From: Acidimicrobiales bacterium
Lineage (GTDB): Bacteria > Actinomycetota > Acidimicrobiia > Acidimicrobiales > SZUA-35
NCBI GenBank assembly: GCA_020629155.1
Contig: JAHDDW010000002.1
Span: forward strand, 124,001 to 188,000
Direction: 5' to 3'
Length of the DNA stretch: 64,000 nucleotides
This document shows positions 52,984 through 62,220 of this stretch, piece after piece. Numbering within the stretch: the stretch's first letter is position 1; every line of letters starts with the position of its first letter. The notes below the pieces were generated by a model. That model had not been told where the DNA came from, did no database searches, and saw nothing but the letters and a program-made list of their open reading frames with translations. Position numbers and translations under genes: made by a program.

Positions 52984-53013
52984 GAGTTGCTCTACCAACT
53001 GAGCTATCCGGGC
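52941..53013 (-). tRNA. tRNA-Thr (CGT)
   Basis: A complete cloverleaf on the minus strand. Acceptor GCCCGGA/TTCGGGC (one G-U), D arm GCTC-GAGC, anticodon loop TTCGTAA (anticodon CGT), T arm GGCGG-CCGCC with TTCAACT. CCA is not encoded. The 3' half was restored by island integration. The island operon follows on the same strand. Confidence 0.96.
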
Positions 53014-53093
53014 ATAAAGACCAGCCTAGCATTCAGGACAAATGTTGACGCCACATTAAGACAATATTTGTAGTAGTCAGATTTAAAGCATAG

Positions 53094-54179
53094 TCACGCT
53101 GAAAGTTTTAGCAGAAGGTTTTGCAATTGCAGCACCTCATTAGGGTTACGGACAAGCTCTTGTGAGAACTGTTGAATGTGAGTAAGTTTCGTGACAGTTG
53201 TTTCTTGGTAGTTCTCAACAAGTGAATCTCGGTACCATCTTGACAAAGTGGCCAACCCAAAGGTTAGTTCGTCTTGACGCAGTGAGCGTTGTTCACGTTT
53301 GTGCCGGGCGACAAGATCACTGCGGCCTGAACCTCTCGCCCCGAACTCTTTTTCATGCGCCTCTAACTCCTGTAATTCCTCTGCTTGTTGGGCTTCAAGT
53401 GGAGTAAGCGCAGATGTCACACCTTCTTGAATAGTTTTTACCACCTCAAAAACGCGTGCACCTGAACCGTCTAACTTCTCGGGAATAGTTTGCCACACTC
53501 CAAGCCGAGCCAAAAGACCGTCATCTTTGGCAAGCAAGCGGGCGCGATCAATGCTGCCTCCTGCTGCGAGCGCAGCGTTTTCTGCTTGCACATCTTCAAC
53601 GTTTTCGTCAAGTAGCGCCTGTTTAATCTCTTCACTTGTGTAAGGCGCGAAACTGACTGAAACGCAACGACTTGCAATAGTGATCAATTCAGGAGGCAGC
53701 TCTGCTCCAAGGAGAACAAACACGGTTGATTGTGGCGGCTCTTCGATAACTTTAAGCAGTTTGCCAACCGCATTCTGCTCAAGCGTTTCGATTTTTGAGA
53801 TGACGATCACCTTCCTAGCTGACTCAAACGGCGAGCGGCTTGCCGCTGCAATTGCCTGCTGAGCTTCAGCGACACGCAAACTTGATCCTTCGGCTTCAAT
53901 GCGCACAATATCTGGATGCGTCAACGATTTAACTTGTGCAACTGCACGTTCTTGATCTTCCTGCGGCAAAGAAGGGGCAAGAAGCAATGAAGCAAACCCT
54001 GTCGCTGCCTGGTTCATCCCACTACCAGCAGCCCCCAAAAAAAGATATGCATGCACAGGATCCTTCGCGGCATTTTCAAGAATTTGACGAACGCTGTGCT
54101 GTTTGTAGAGATCAGACCAGGCCATAGCACAGACTGTTTCGCTAACGTGGCTTGTTTCTTTCGTCGTTGTAGATCCCAT
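53094..54179 (-). CDS. holB: DNA polymerase III delta' subunit
   Basis: Clamp-loader component. Up to 361 residues; translation may start at an internal ATG (54125, MAWSDLYKQHSVRQIL). HAYLFLGAAGSGMNQAA is a degraded P-loop (GxxGxGK lost), as typical for delta' subunits. IVISKIETLEQNAVGKLLKVIEEPPQ and LPPELITIASRC (SRC sensor motif) are present. A charged insert around residues 265-300 is rich in Glu. Lies near tmk and topA as in other actinobacteria, but separated from tmk by a pilin-like cluster. Confidence 0.9.
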   Translation of the reverse strand: MGSTTTKETSHVSETVCAMAWSDLYKQHSVRQILENAAKDPVHAYLFLGAAGSGMNQAATGFASLLLAPSLPQEDQERAVAQVKSLTHPDIVRIEAEGSSLRVAEAQQAIAAASRSPFESARKVIVISKIETLEQNAVGKLLKVIEEPPQSTVFVLLGAELPPELITIASRCVSVSFAPYTSEEIKQALLDENVEDVQAENAALAAGGSIDRARLLAKDDGLLARLGVWQTIPEKLDGSGARVFEVVKTIQEGVTSALTPLEAQQAEELQELEAHEKEFGARGSGRSDLVARHKREQRSLRQDELTFGLATLSRWYRDSLVENYQETTVTKLTHIQQFSQELVRNPNEVLQLQNLLLKLSA

Positions 54180-54280
54180 AGTGAATGAGTCTAGATGGTT
54201 TATTCCAGGGTGTTTGTGTATTTTAGGTTATTCAAGATGTAGCAAAAAACTATTGTCGATTTTCTTCATACCCAGCCACA

Positions 54281-54359
54281 GTCATCCCCACTTGGTCTCG
54301 TCATCCCCAACTTGACCACGTCATCCCCAACCTAGTCTCGTCATCCCCAACTTGATTGG
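54281..54359. repeat. Four tandem 20-bp repeats with inverted partial copies
   Basis: GTCATCCCCAACTTGACCAC-like units start at 54281, 54300, 54320 and 54340 (first unit one base shorter). Related TGGGAATGAC-type pieces in the opposite orientation follow at about 54390-54420. It resembles small genome-wide repeats around GTCAT[C/T]CCC; other copies are not visible in the window. The remaining 54360-54701 stretch has no gene. Confidence 0.7.
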
Positions 54360-54701
54360 GGATCTCTCCTTGGTTAGATTCCCAGTCGCAGCTGGGAATG
54401 ACGTGGTCGTGGCTAGGAATGACACGTGTTCAACTGAGAAAGAGGACTTACTTGCTACTTGTCGAGGCGATATCCACCGATGACTAGTAAATTTTTCCCC
54501 AAATAGCAGCGTTAGAAAGGTAAGCTTCGGGGTTTTTTCAGACTTTCTTCCATTGTTTCTTGTTGTATGTGTTTCTTTTTGCTTCAACATGGATTAGTTT
54601 GGTGCCTGGTTCTACTGTGAACCACTTGAAACTTGGGACGAAACCAACGACGCTTTCGGCTCTTTCTTCGGGTGAACGGCACCCGTTTTGACAAGAAAGT
54701 T

Positions 54702-54902
54702 ATGGCGATGAAAGCGTTTTCTATGGTTAGCAAAGTTCATGCGTGGTGTTTATTTCATCAAGCACGTGCAGGCGAAAAAGGTGGCGTGTCTATCGAAGCC
54801 GCTTTCGTGATCGGAACACTGATCACAATTGCAACGATTATCGCTGCAAGGTTTGTGACACTTGGCGACAACATAGCTGACAACGTACCAACGACCTTAT
54901 AA
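54702..54902 (+). CDS. Small TadE/Flp-like pseudopilin
   Basis: 66 residues from the ATG at 54702. A basic start is followed by GEKGGVSIEAAFVIGTLITI, the GG-x-S-x-E prepilin pattern of Flp/TadE proteins, and a single hydrophobic helix. It is probably processed by a prepilin peptidase not seen in the window. First of a run of such genes. Confidence 0.65.
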   Translation: MAMKAFSMVSKVHAWCLFHQARAGEKGGVSIEAAFVIGTLITIATIIAARFVTLGDNIADNVPTTL

Positions 54903-54906
54903 CCAG

Positions 54907-55290
54907 GTGCCTACTCAAAAAAACCAGGCTGGTTTCGTTTCAATCGAAGCTGCTCTAGTGCTGCCATTTTTCTTTTTTGTGATCGCTCTTTTAGCGCAAC
55001 TGGCTTTGCTGGCGGTTGCAAACACTGCTGTGCAAGGGGCGGCAGAAAATAGCGCAGAAGCCGCTGCGCAGTTTGGTTCAGATAAGCAGCGTGGCTACGC
55101 AGCGGCAGAGAACGCTGCTAGAGAAATTCCAGGGCTCAATACTATTGAATCTTCAATTACCTATAGCACCGACACTGTTTCGGTTGAGATAACAGGGACG
55201 CCGTTTAAGATTCTGCCGATCGACTTACGCGTTTCTGCACAAGTCGACACGCCGATCGAACGAGCTATTTCTCCTGGGCAGCGGCGATGA
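54907..55290 (+). CDS. TadE-like protein
   Basis: 127 residues, GTG start. QAGFVSIEAALVLPFFFFVIALLAQLAL is the TadE signature: a short basic leader with processing motif before a long hydrophobic helix. The C-terminal part is a small alpha/beta domain with SSITYSTDTVSVEITGT. Such proteins are minor pilins of Tad pili. It overlaps the next gene by four bases. Confidence 0.82.
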   Translation: MPTQKNQAGFVSIEAALVLPFFFFVIALLAQLALLAVANTAVQGAAENSAEAAAQFGSDKQRGYAAAENAAREIPGLNTIESSITYSTDTVSVEITGTPFKILPIDLRVSAQVDTPIERAISPGQRR

Positions 55291-55694
55291 GGGGCAAAGA
55301 GCGTGGTTCGCTGGCTTTAGAATCGGCGGTTATTTTACCTCTTTTCGTAGCAGTGCTTTTTCTTATTTTCTGGTTTACGGTGATTGTGCAGTCAACGTCT
55401 TCTTCTGCACAAACAGCAGCAGAAGAGGCAGCCCGTGCGGCATCACAGCAGGTGACAGTAAGCGGTGCTCGTTCGGCTGCAAATAACGTTGTGCAAAGCG
55501 GGTCTACCAGTGAAGGGGTTGTTTGCTCGGTGGTTTCTCTTGAAGCTGATCTTTCTCCTAACGGTTTCGTCGAAGTGGCGGTGACTTGTTCAGGGACGAC
55601 AAAAGGTTTCATGGGTTTTGCAAGTCGCGATATTTCAAAGACTGCCACAGCGATAGAAGTCGTAGACAAACGAAGGAGCGGCGGTGCGAACTAA
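55287..55694 (+). CDS. TadE/TadF-like pseudopilin
   Basis: 135 residues, ATG overlapping the upstream stop. ERGSLALESAVILPLFVAVLFLIFWF is the prepilin-like segment. The external part is Ser/Ala rich, with AASQQVTVSGARSAANN and VVCSVVSLEADLSPNGFVEV, including two cysteines. It overlaps the next gene by 11 bases. No tadA, tadB or tadC is nearby. Confidence 0.8.
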   Translation: MRGKERGSLALESAVILPLFVAVLFLIFWFTVIVQSTSSSAQTAAEEAARAASQQVTVSGARSAANNVVQSGSTSEGVVCSVVSLEADLSPNGFVEVAVTCSGTTKGFMGFASRDISKTATAIEVVDKRRSGGAN

Positions 55695-56097
55695 CGATAT
55701 TGATTGCGATTGCGATTGCGAGCGCGGCTCAATAGCTATCGTGTCGGCGTTTCTTATGATTTTTATGGCTGTGTTGTTTGTTGCGGTTATGGCACACGCC
55801 CAGTATGTTAAAGCGCATACGACAACTCGCGAAGCAGCAACAAATATGGCTAGAGCTGGGGCGCAAGCTCTAGATGAAGACGTTCTGTATCTTGAGGGCG
55901 GCGAAGCATTTAGTCAAGAGTTAGCTCGACAAGCTGTGTATCGTTTAGCTACTCGTTACCCAGAGCTAGAAGTGGTCTCGATACAAGTGCAAGATGATCG
56001 TATCGAGGTAACAGTATCTGAACAGGTTGAAGCTGTGACAGGTGTGACAAAAACAATATCGTCGACTGGCAGCGCTGCGCTTGTTACACCTGATTAA
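55684..56097 (+). CDS. TadE/RcpC-like protein with an Asp-Cys repeat
   Basis: 137 residues, GTG start with AGGAG. MRTNDIDCDCDCERGSIAIV begins with a three-times repeated hexamer (GATTGC) that encodes Asp-Cys, giving three cysteines before the GSIAIV hydrophobic helix. The rest (ATNMARAGAQALDEDVLYLE, IQVQDDRIEVTVSEQVEAV) is like the Flp/TadG-associated helicase-type secretory proteins (Rv3654c-like). Function within the Tad apparatus is inferred. Confidence 0.7.
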   Translation: MRTNDIDCDCDCERGSIAIVSAFLMIFMAVLFVAVMAHAQYVKAHTTTREAATNMARAGAQALDEDVLYLEGGEAFSQELARQAVYRLATRYPELEVVSIQVQDDRIEVTVSEQVEAVTGVTKTISSTGSAALVTPD

Positions 56098-56110
56098 TAT
56101 GTGAATATAG

Positions 56111-56758
56111 ATGAGATGTATGATGGAGACGAAAATGAAACAACTGAAAATGGCAGCACTTGTGGCTGGGTTTTTGCTCGTGTGTTCTGGGTGCACCAAT
56201 TCACCTAACGACGAAACGGGTGCAGCTAATACCTCACTAGATTCGCTGAATCTTACGACACAAACCACAGTGGCAGAAGCCACACCTACAACCGACCGAA
56301 TCCAAATCGACACACGAGAAGGCGAAGGAGCGATGCGTCGATATGAGGCTTACTGGCAAGCATTCGATGCAGCAATTGGGCCGCCTTTCGCCGATGCGGA
56401 CTATAGGCCTTTATTAGAGCTTGGAATGGATAGTCAAAACAAACCAAATATTCGCTTCATTACAGATCTGCAAGAAGAGAATCGAATTATACGTTTACCC
56501 ACTAACGCTATTGACTCACATACTTTTAGCGATGTAGAGAATGCGCCTGTTGGTGAACACATCCTACAATTTCAAGACTGTCACTATACAAATAGCTATA
56601 AGGCGGCACCTGAAGAACCGCAACGTCAAGATGCTGATGCTTTCACTTTTATCTATCTTGTCGAATTGTTACGTGAAAACAATGACTCTGATTGGCATGT
56701 TAGCGCAGTGCAATATATCAAAACCGTTGAAGGGAAAAGTCCATGCGTAAAATTGTAG
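56111..56758 (+). CDS. Lipoprotein of the Tad-like cluster
   Basis: 215 residues; several ATGs (56111, 56123, 56135) are possible. LVAGFLLVCSGC is a lipobox. The external part has an acidic Thr-rich linker and a globular region, RRYEAYWQAFDAAIG, FTFIYLVELLRENNDSDWHV and SAVQYIKTVEGKSPCVKL. Two cysteines may pair. Overlaps the next gene by 16 bases. Confidence 0.72.
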   Translation: MRCMMETKMKQLKMAALVAGFLLVCSGCTNSPNDETGAANTSLDSLNLTTQTTVAEATPTTDRIQIDTREGEGAMRRYEAYWQAFDAAIGPPFADADYRPLLELGMDSQNKPNIRFITDLQEENRIIRLPTNAIDSHTFSDVENAPVGEHILQFQDCHYTNSYKAAPEEPQRQDADAFTFIYLVELLRENNDSDWHVSAVQYIKTVEGKSPCVKL

Positions 56759-57645
56759 TTCTATTTATATTGGGTGCCGTTTTCTGTGCTTTATTTGGAT
56801 CCAAATCTTATGCTCAAGAATCAGCGCCCTATGAACGTGTTGCAGAAGAAGCAATGGTGCGCACAATCCCGAATGGCGTCGAAGTTACTGCTAGTGATCA
56901 GCTTTATAAACCGAAACCAAAGAGTGGCAGTGGAGACAACACGTGTGATGATGAAGGAAACAAGTGGCGGATTTGGACAGACGATGATACCGATAGAAGC
57001 TTTCCTATTGCTTCCTTTGGGAGCGATGGCACCGGTTTTGATATTGGGCAGGCAGTGCCAGCAAACCCTACCGCTGAGACCCTCTCGATGCTTGCTTACT
57101 CTAAGACTGGTCGCTGGTGGGCATGTGGCAGTGGTTATAACGACATTTTATATCCTGAAAATGGTTTGATTGATATCGAAGCGTTAGTTGCAACGGCTAT
57201 TGATTCGGTATCACCTGGAGTGCCTCAGTTTAGTGTGCAGCCTGGGTTTGATAAAGTGTATGCACAGACACCGTTGCTGTTTCACATCGATGATGAATAT
57301 TGGAAGAGCTACACTGCATCGGCATCGGCTGGGCGTGTAACGGTTACTGCGACAATGACACCAATTGAATCTTCATGGCAGCCAGGCGAACCTGGAGCGT
57401 CAACTGTTTATTGCGGTCAAGGCGAGAAATACCAGCGAGGCCGTTCGTCAGATACCTATCCGTGCGCCTATACCTATGGGCGGGCAACAGAGGGTAGTCC
57501 TCATACGCTAGCAACAACAGTTACTTTTAAAGTTGAGGCCACATCAAATGTTGGCCCTCTTGGCGACTTTGCCAGCATCCCAATCTCAACAACACAAGAC
57601 ATCGCCGTCAAAGAACTCCAAGCTGTCGTCGTAGCAAACGAGTAA
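56743..57645 (+). CDS. Secreted protein of the Tad-like cluster
   Basis: 300 residues. A signal peptide runs to about SYAQES. The mature part has strand-rich segments with Trp (WRIWTDDDTDRSFPIASFGS, RWWACGSGYNDILYPENG) and Cys pairs. It has a partly repeated structure (VTVTATMTPIESSWQPGEPG). Family not recognised; it probably lies at the surface. Convergent with tmk, with a one-base gap. Confidence 0.72.
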   Translation: MRKIVVLFILGAVFCALFGSKSYAQESAPYERVAEEAMVRTIPNGVEVTASDQLYKPKPKSGSGDNTCDDEGNKWRIWTDDDTDRSFPIASFGSDGTGFDIGQAVPANPTAETLSMLAYSKTGRWWACGSGYNDILYPENGLIDIEALVATAIDSVSPGVPQFSVQPGFDKVYAQTPLLFHIDDEYWKSYTASASAGRVTVTATMTPIESSWQPGEPGASTVYCGQGEKYQRGRSSDTYPCAYTYGRATEGSPHTLATTVTFKVEATSNVGPLGDFASIPISTTQDIAVKELQAVVVANE

Positions 57646-57646
57646 T

Positions 57647-58237
57647 CTACACTAACCGTGGCGATACTTTTTGCCAAAGATCTTCAGCGACACGTTGCTG
57701 GTCGCCGCTTGCATCAACAGTGACCCAGCGATCAGGCTCTAGCGACGCAAGCTTGCGGTACGCGTCAAATATTGAACGGTGAAAGGTTTCACCTTCTTGC
57801 TCGAACCTATCTAGCGAGTCGCCGAGACGTGCCCGTGCTTGAGCAAAGTCAATATCAAGCAACACCACAAGATCTGGCCAGTGGTCACCTAACGCCCACT
57901 GGTTCACTTCACGGACAGCATCAAAACCAAGTTGGCGACCTTCGCCTTGATAAGCCATCGATGAATACACCGAACGGTCAGTCACCACGTGGCGGCCATC
58001 TGCAAGCGCAGGCAACACAACATCACGCAAGTTTTGTGCACGATCAGCGGCCATCAGCAAGGTCTCAGCGTGCGCGTCAATCGTGCCTGTTTTTGGCGAA
58101 AGCAGCAGCGAACGCAACTGCACGCCTAGCGGCGTTGCACCTGGTTCTCTTGTTAACACCGCATCGATGCGTTCGGCAAAAAGCGCTGCCTGGGTGCTTT
58201 TGCCAGAGCCTTCGCCGCCTTCAAACGCTATCCACAT
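57647..58237 (-). CDS. tmk: Thymidylate kinase
   Basis: 196 residues. P-loop FEGGEGSGKST (residues 5-15), LTREPGATPLG (DR-x/LREPG), VTDRSVYSSMAYQGEG and VVLLDIDFAQARARLG are the TMPK motifs. Converts dTMP to dTDP. Eight bases after topA, as expected for an actinobacterial topA-tmk pair. Confidence 0.96.
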   Translation of the reverse strand: MWIAFEGGEGSGKSTQAALFAERIDAVLTREPGATPLGVQLRSLLLSPKTGTIDAHAETLLMAADRAQNLRDVVLPALADGRHVVTDRSVYSSMAYQGEGRQLGFDAVREVNQWALGDHWPDLVVLLDIDFAQARARLGDSLDRFEQEGETFHRSIFDAYRKLASLEPDRWVTVDASGDQQRVAEDLWQKVSPRLV

Positions 58238-58244
58238 GCGCCAC

Positions 58245-60959
58245 TCACCCTTTGGTGGTTTTCTTTTTAGCGGCAGGTTTTTTCTTGGCCGCAGGTTTCT
58301 TTTTGGCTTTAGCTTTTTTCTTCGCTGGTTTCTTTTTCGCTGGTTTCTTTTTCTTTTTAGGATCTGGTGGATCTAATGCCAGTTTGCGACGTCTGCCTGC
58401 AAGCAGCTCAGACGCGCGAGTAATGTCAATACGTTCAACCGAATCGTCAACCGTCAAACTTGCGTTTATTTCACCATCAGTAACGTATTCGCCGAAGCGA
58501 CCGTTTTTGACCACCACAGGCAAATCAGTTGTTGGGTCAACGCCAAGCTCTTTCAACGGCCCAGCAGCTGCACGTTGGCCTTTGCGCCGTTTCGGCTCGG
58601 CAAACATTTTGCTTGCTTTTTCGAGGCTTATTGTCAAAAGCTCTTCTTCGTTTTCAAAGCTGCGTGTATCGGCTCGTTTGCCTTCTTCTAGTGGCTCTTT
58701 CTTGATGTATGGCCCGTGCGGCCCGTTATAGGCCGTGATTTCACGCCCGTCTGTTGGGTCGTCGCCCAGCACACGGGGAATCGTCAAAAGCTCTAACGCG
58801 TCTTCCAGCGTGGTGCGTTCCATTGTCATGGTTTTAAACAACGACGACGTGCGAGGTTTTTCGGCCTTTTTGTCTTCACTCATTTGACCAAGCTGCACAT
58901 ACGGGCCATATTTGCCGTCTCGCACCATAACTTCCAACCCAGTTTCAGGGTCTTCTCCAAGCGCAATGATATCTGGCACGCTTAAAATTTCTTCGGCATA
59001 TGCAGCGGTCAACTCGTCAGGTGCGATGTCATCAGGAATAGATTTTGTGTCTTCGCCTCGCTCAAGATAGGGGCCAAATTTACCAACGCGAGCGACGATA
59101 GGTTCACCATTTTTGTCGGCACCAATCAAAATCGAGTTGATAGCCCGCGCATCAATGTCGCCGAGACGATCATTAACTTTGTCACGCAAACCTGGATCTT
59201 CATTCACACCGAAATAGAACTGTGTCAGCCACGGAACAGCATCTTGGTCGCCGGCGGCGATATTATCCAAGTCATCTTCCATGCGAGCGGTGAAGGCGTA
59301 ATCTACCAGATCTAAAAAGTGCTGTTCAAGCAAGGTTATAACAGCAAACGCGAGGAAGCTTGGCACAAGTGCCGTGCCTTTTTTCCACGCATAACCTCGT
59401 GCTTGGATCGTGCCCATAATCGACGCATAGGTTGACGGGCGACCAACACCAAGCTCTTCTAGGCGTTTCACAAGTGACGCTTCGGTGTAACGAGCAGGCG
59501 GCTGCGTGTCGTGGCCAGCGGCAACGAGTGAAACAAGAGTAGCGTTGTCACCTTTTTCTAACGCTGGCAAGCGTTTCTCGGTGTTGCCTTTTTTGTCTTT
59601 TGTCTCTTGCCTGTCGCCATAGACTTTCAAAAAACCTTGATGTTTAATAACGGTTCCAGAGGTTGAGAAAAGTCCTGTCTGGTCGTTGCTTGATTTTGCT
59701 GATAGGCGAAGCGTCACTGTTTCACCAGTTGCGTCAGTCATCTGCGACGCAATCGTGCGCTGCCAAATCAACGTATAGACACGCAACTCGGGAGGGCTTA
59801 ATTGCGAAGCGACTTCTTCAGGTGTGCGGAACTTATCACCAGCGGGGCGGATCGCTTCGTGTGCTTCTTGTGCGTTTTTGACTTTTTTCTGATAGCTGCG
59901 AGGCGCATCGGGTACATATTGTTTACCAAAGCGTGCAGCGATCTGGCTGCGCGCTGCATCGAGTGCCGATTTTGACAACGTAGTTGAATCGGTACGCATA
60001 TAGGTTATAAAACCGCGCTCGTAGAGCCCCTGGGCGACGCGCATCGACTGTGCTGACGACAAGCGAAGTTTACCGCTGGCTTCTTGCTGAAATGTTGAGG
60101 TAATAAACGGTGCTGATGGGCGGCGACGATAGGGTTTCGCTTCACGAGAAACGACGGTTGCTTTTTTGTTTGTAAGGTCTGTGACTAATGCTTTAGCAGT
60201 TGGTTCATCCAAGTGAACGAGATCTTTTTTGCTTAAGACGCCATCTTGGCCGAACTCTTTACCTGTAGCAATTCGTTTGCCGTCAAGCTCAAGTAGTGCG
60301 GCAGTAAAGTTTTCTTTTTCGGCAGAAAACGTGCCGACGACATCCCAATAGTTAGCCGATACAAAGGCAATGCGTTCACGCTCGCGTTCGACAATGATTC
60401 GTGTTGCGACACTTTGCACACGCCCTGCCGAAAGACGCGGTTTTACTTTTTTCCACAGCACGGGCGACACTTCATAGCCATAGAGCCGGTCAAGCAGACG
60501 ACGTGCTTCCTGGGCGTTCACGAGGCGTTGGTCAACTTCACGTGGATTATCAATTGCTCGACGGATAGCTTCAGGCGTGATTTCGTGAAAAACCATTCTT
60601 TTCACAGGCACTTTAGGTTTGAGGACCTCTAACAGGTGCCACGCGATAGCTTCCCCTTCGCGATCCTCATCAGTTGCGAGAATAAGTTCACTCGCGTCTT
60701 TGAGCATATTTTTTAGTTTTTTGACGTGATCTTTTTTCCGTTCGGACACTACATATATAGGTGTGAAGTCGTTATCGACATCGATGCCCATACGTGCCCA
60801 CTTCTCGGACTTGTATTTTTTAGGGATCTCAGCAGCCTTTGCTGGCAAGTCTCGCACGTGGCCGATTGAGGACTCGACAAGGAAATCATCTCCTAAATAT
60901 CCAGAGATGGTTTTCGCTTTGGCTGGGGACTCGACAATTACTAACGGTTGGCTCACCAT
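58245..60959 (-). CDS. topA: DNA topoisomerase I (type IA)
   Basis: 904 residues. N-terminal TOPRIM (VIVESPAKAKTISGYLG, LATDEDREGEAIAWHL), the catalytic Tyr in GFITYMRTDSTTLS, and the repeated C-terminal D4-like domains with GPYVQLGQ/GPHGPYIKKE/NGRFGEYVTDGE. No zinc fingers, as in actinobacteria. The tail is a Lys/Ala/Pro run of about 40 residues (KKPAKKKAKAKKKPAAKKKP) known to aid DNA binding in related enzymes. Confidence 0.96.
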   Translation of the reverse strand: MVSQPLVIVESPAKAKTISGYLGDDFLVESSIGHVRDLPAKAAEIPKKYKSEKWARMGIDVDNDFTPIYVVSERKKDHVKKLKNMLKDASELILATDEDREGEAIAWHLLEVLKPKVPVKRMVFHEITPEAIRRAIDNPREVDQRLVNAQEARRLLDRLYGYEVSPVLWKKVKPRLSAGRVQSVATRIIVERERERIAFVSANYWDVVGTFSAEKENFTAALLELDGKRIATGKEFGQDGVLSKKDLVHLDEPTAKALVTDLTNKKATVVSREAKPYRRRPSAPFITSTFQQEASGKLRLSSAQSMRVAQGLYERGFITYMRTDSTTLSKSALDAARSQIAARFGKQYVPDAPRSYQKKVKNAQEAHEAIRPAGDKFRTPEEVASQLSPPELRVYTLIWQRTIASQMTDATGETVTLRLSAKSSNDQTGLFSTSGTVIKHQGFLKVYGDRQETKDKKGNTEKRLPALEKGDNATLVSLVAAGHDTQPPARYTEASLVKRLEELGVGRPSTYASIMGTIQARGYAWKKGTALVPSFLAFAVITLLEQHFLDLVDYAFTARMEDDLDNIAAGDQDAVPWLTQFYFGVNEDPGLRDKVNDRLGDIDARAINSILIGADKNGEPIVARVGKFGPYLERGEDTKSIPDDIAPDELTAAYAEEILSVPDIIALGEDPETGLEVMVRDGKYGPYVQLGQMSEDKKAEKPRTSSLFKTMTMERTTLEDALELLTIPRVLGDDPTDGREITAYNGPHGPYIKKEPLEEGKRADTRSFENEEELLTISLEKASKMFAEPKRRKGQRAAAGPLKELGVDPTTDLPVVVKNGRFGEYVTDGEINASLTVDDSVERIDITRASELLAGRRRKLALDPPDPKKKKKPAKKKPAKKKAKAKKKPAAKKKPAAKKKTTKG

Positions 60960-61156
60960 CGAAATCTTAAAGAATTTATTTTGTTTTCGGTCATATTTGT
61001 GACATTTCTGCTCTAAATCTTAACGTTCGACACCTCTGAGACGCAAATGTAGCCGTTTTTGGGCCTGCCTGCACGCTGCACTCAACGTATCCTTCTGCTA
61101 ACCCACCCTCCTACGCTGTATCGTTTAGCTCTTTGCAGGAAATGGCTTCACTTATT

Positions 61157-62155
61157 TCATAAATCTCTTAGTGGTTTTTTTGATCTTGCCAGTAACCATA
61201 AAGCTATTACCGCCCAGGCTATAACCACCAGCACAGAGAATTTCAGCTCAAAGTAGTATTTGGTTGGAACATATTCTATATAAACTATCCCGTTTGTGAC
61301 CTCACCTAAAGAGTTTATTGCATCTGCATTTCTAAAAAAATCAATATAACTCAGCCAAGGCAAGAACTCCCATAGATACAAACTGAGTGAGAACAACCCA
61401 AAAAGCGACAAGACGGCCCTACTCGTTGACTTTAGAAGGACACTAAATGAGAGCAAGATAATCATAAAAACAGCCTGTACTCCTGCTATGCGGATCATCG
61501 CAAACACGATGTCCCAATAGAATCTACTATCTGCTCCAAAAAAAGTTCCCCTTGTAGCAGCAACACCTAATAAGCTTACTACCAAGACTGATGCAACAAT
61601 CAAGGCAAATAGGATCGAAGCGATAACAGGAACCGAGACACGATTATTGTTAGACTTTTTTATATATGACAAACCTATAAGTGCTGAACCAACAAACAAT
61701 ACAAGCCCTGCATCAGGCAGTGCTCCTTGAAGCCCTAACCTGGCCATTCTTTCTGGGTACGTTCTGGGTTTATCAGATTCCCCATATTCTCGGGAAACAG
61801 TGATAAAAGAAGGCTCAAGAATTTCTTGCATATGAGAATTCCAGCTATACCTGCCTTCTGATCTGTAACTCATCATGAATGGTCTTTCCTCGTCTAGAAT
61901 CTCAACGGCGTAGTAACGTTGGTCAGCCTGCAAGAAGCATCCGTCTTCGACCAGAGAAGCGTTATTCAAAGAAAAATTATCGCTTTGTTTCTCAGTTTGG
62001 ATACAAAGATCCACTTCATCTGATTCAAATCCACTACGAGAGTGAAAAAATTCAACTACGGCCAGACCAATGAAGCAGACAGAAAACAATAAGACTGTTG
62101 CGATGAAAGTCTTCTGTCTCAAAAATATAAGTAGTTCTTTAAAAATAACGCCCAC
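61157..62155 (-). CDS. Membrane protein, ABC-2 permease-like, with abnormal start
   Basis: 332 residues if it begins at GTG 62155. Hydrophobic helices lie near residues 17-37 and 150-320. An external loop (about 45-145) has two cysteines. The reading frame stays open upstream to 62229 and encodes more hydrophobic sequence (AFSILFLILIVIV), but there is no start codon there, so the N-terminus may have been lost when hipA arrived. No ATPase partner is adjacent. Function unknown. Confidence 0.6.
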   Translation of the reverse strand: MGVIFKELLIFLRQKTFIATVLLFSVCFIGLAVVEFFHSRSGFESDEVDLCIQTEKQSDNFSLNNASLVEDGCFLQADQRYYAVEILDEERPFMMSYRSEGRYSWNSHMQEILEPSFITVSREYGESDKPRTYPERMARLGLQGALPDAGLVLFVGSALIGLSYIKKSNNNRVSVPVIASILFALIVASVLVVSLLGVAATRGTFFGADSRFYWDIVFAMIRIAGVQAVFMIILLSFSVLLKSTSRAVLSLFGLFSLSLYLWEFLPWLSYIDFFRNADAINSLGEVTNGIVYIEYVPTKYYFELKFSVLVVIAWAVIALWLLARSKKPLRDL

Positions 62156-62220
62156 AACGATAACTATAAGGATTAGAAATAGGATTGAGAATGCCCTTGG
62201 TCTATCGAAAATTATAGTGG

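Noticed and set aside
54281-54359. Tandem 20-bp repeats considered as a CRISPR array
   Set aside because: The units are contiguous without spacers of constant length, and no cas gene is present.
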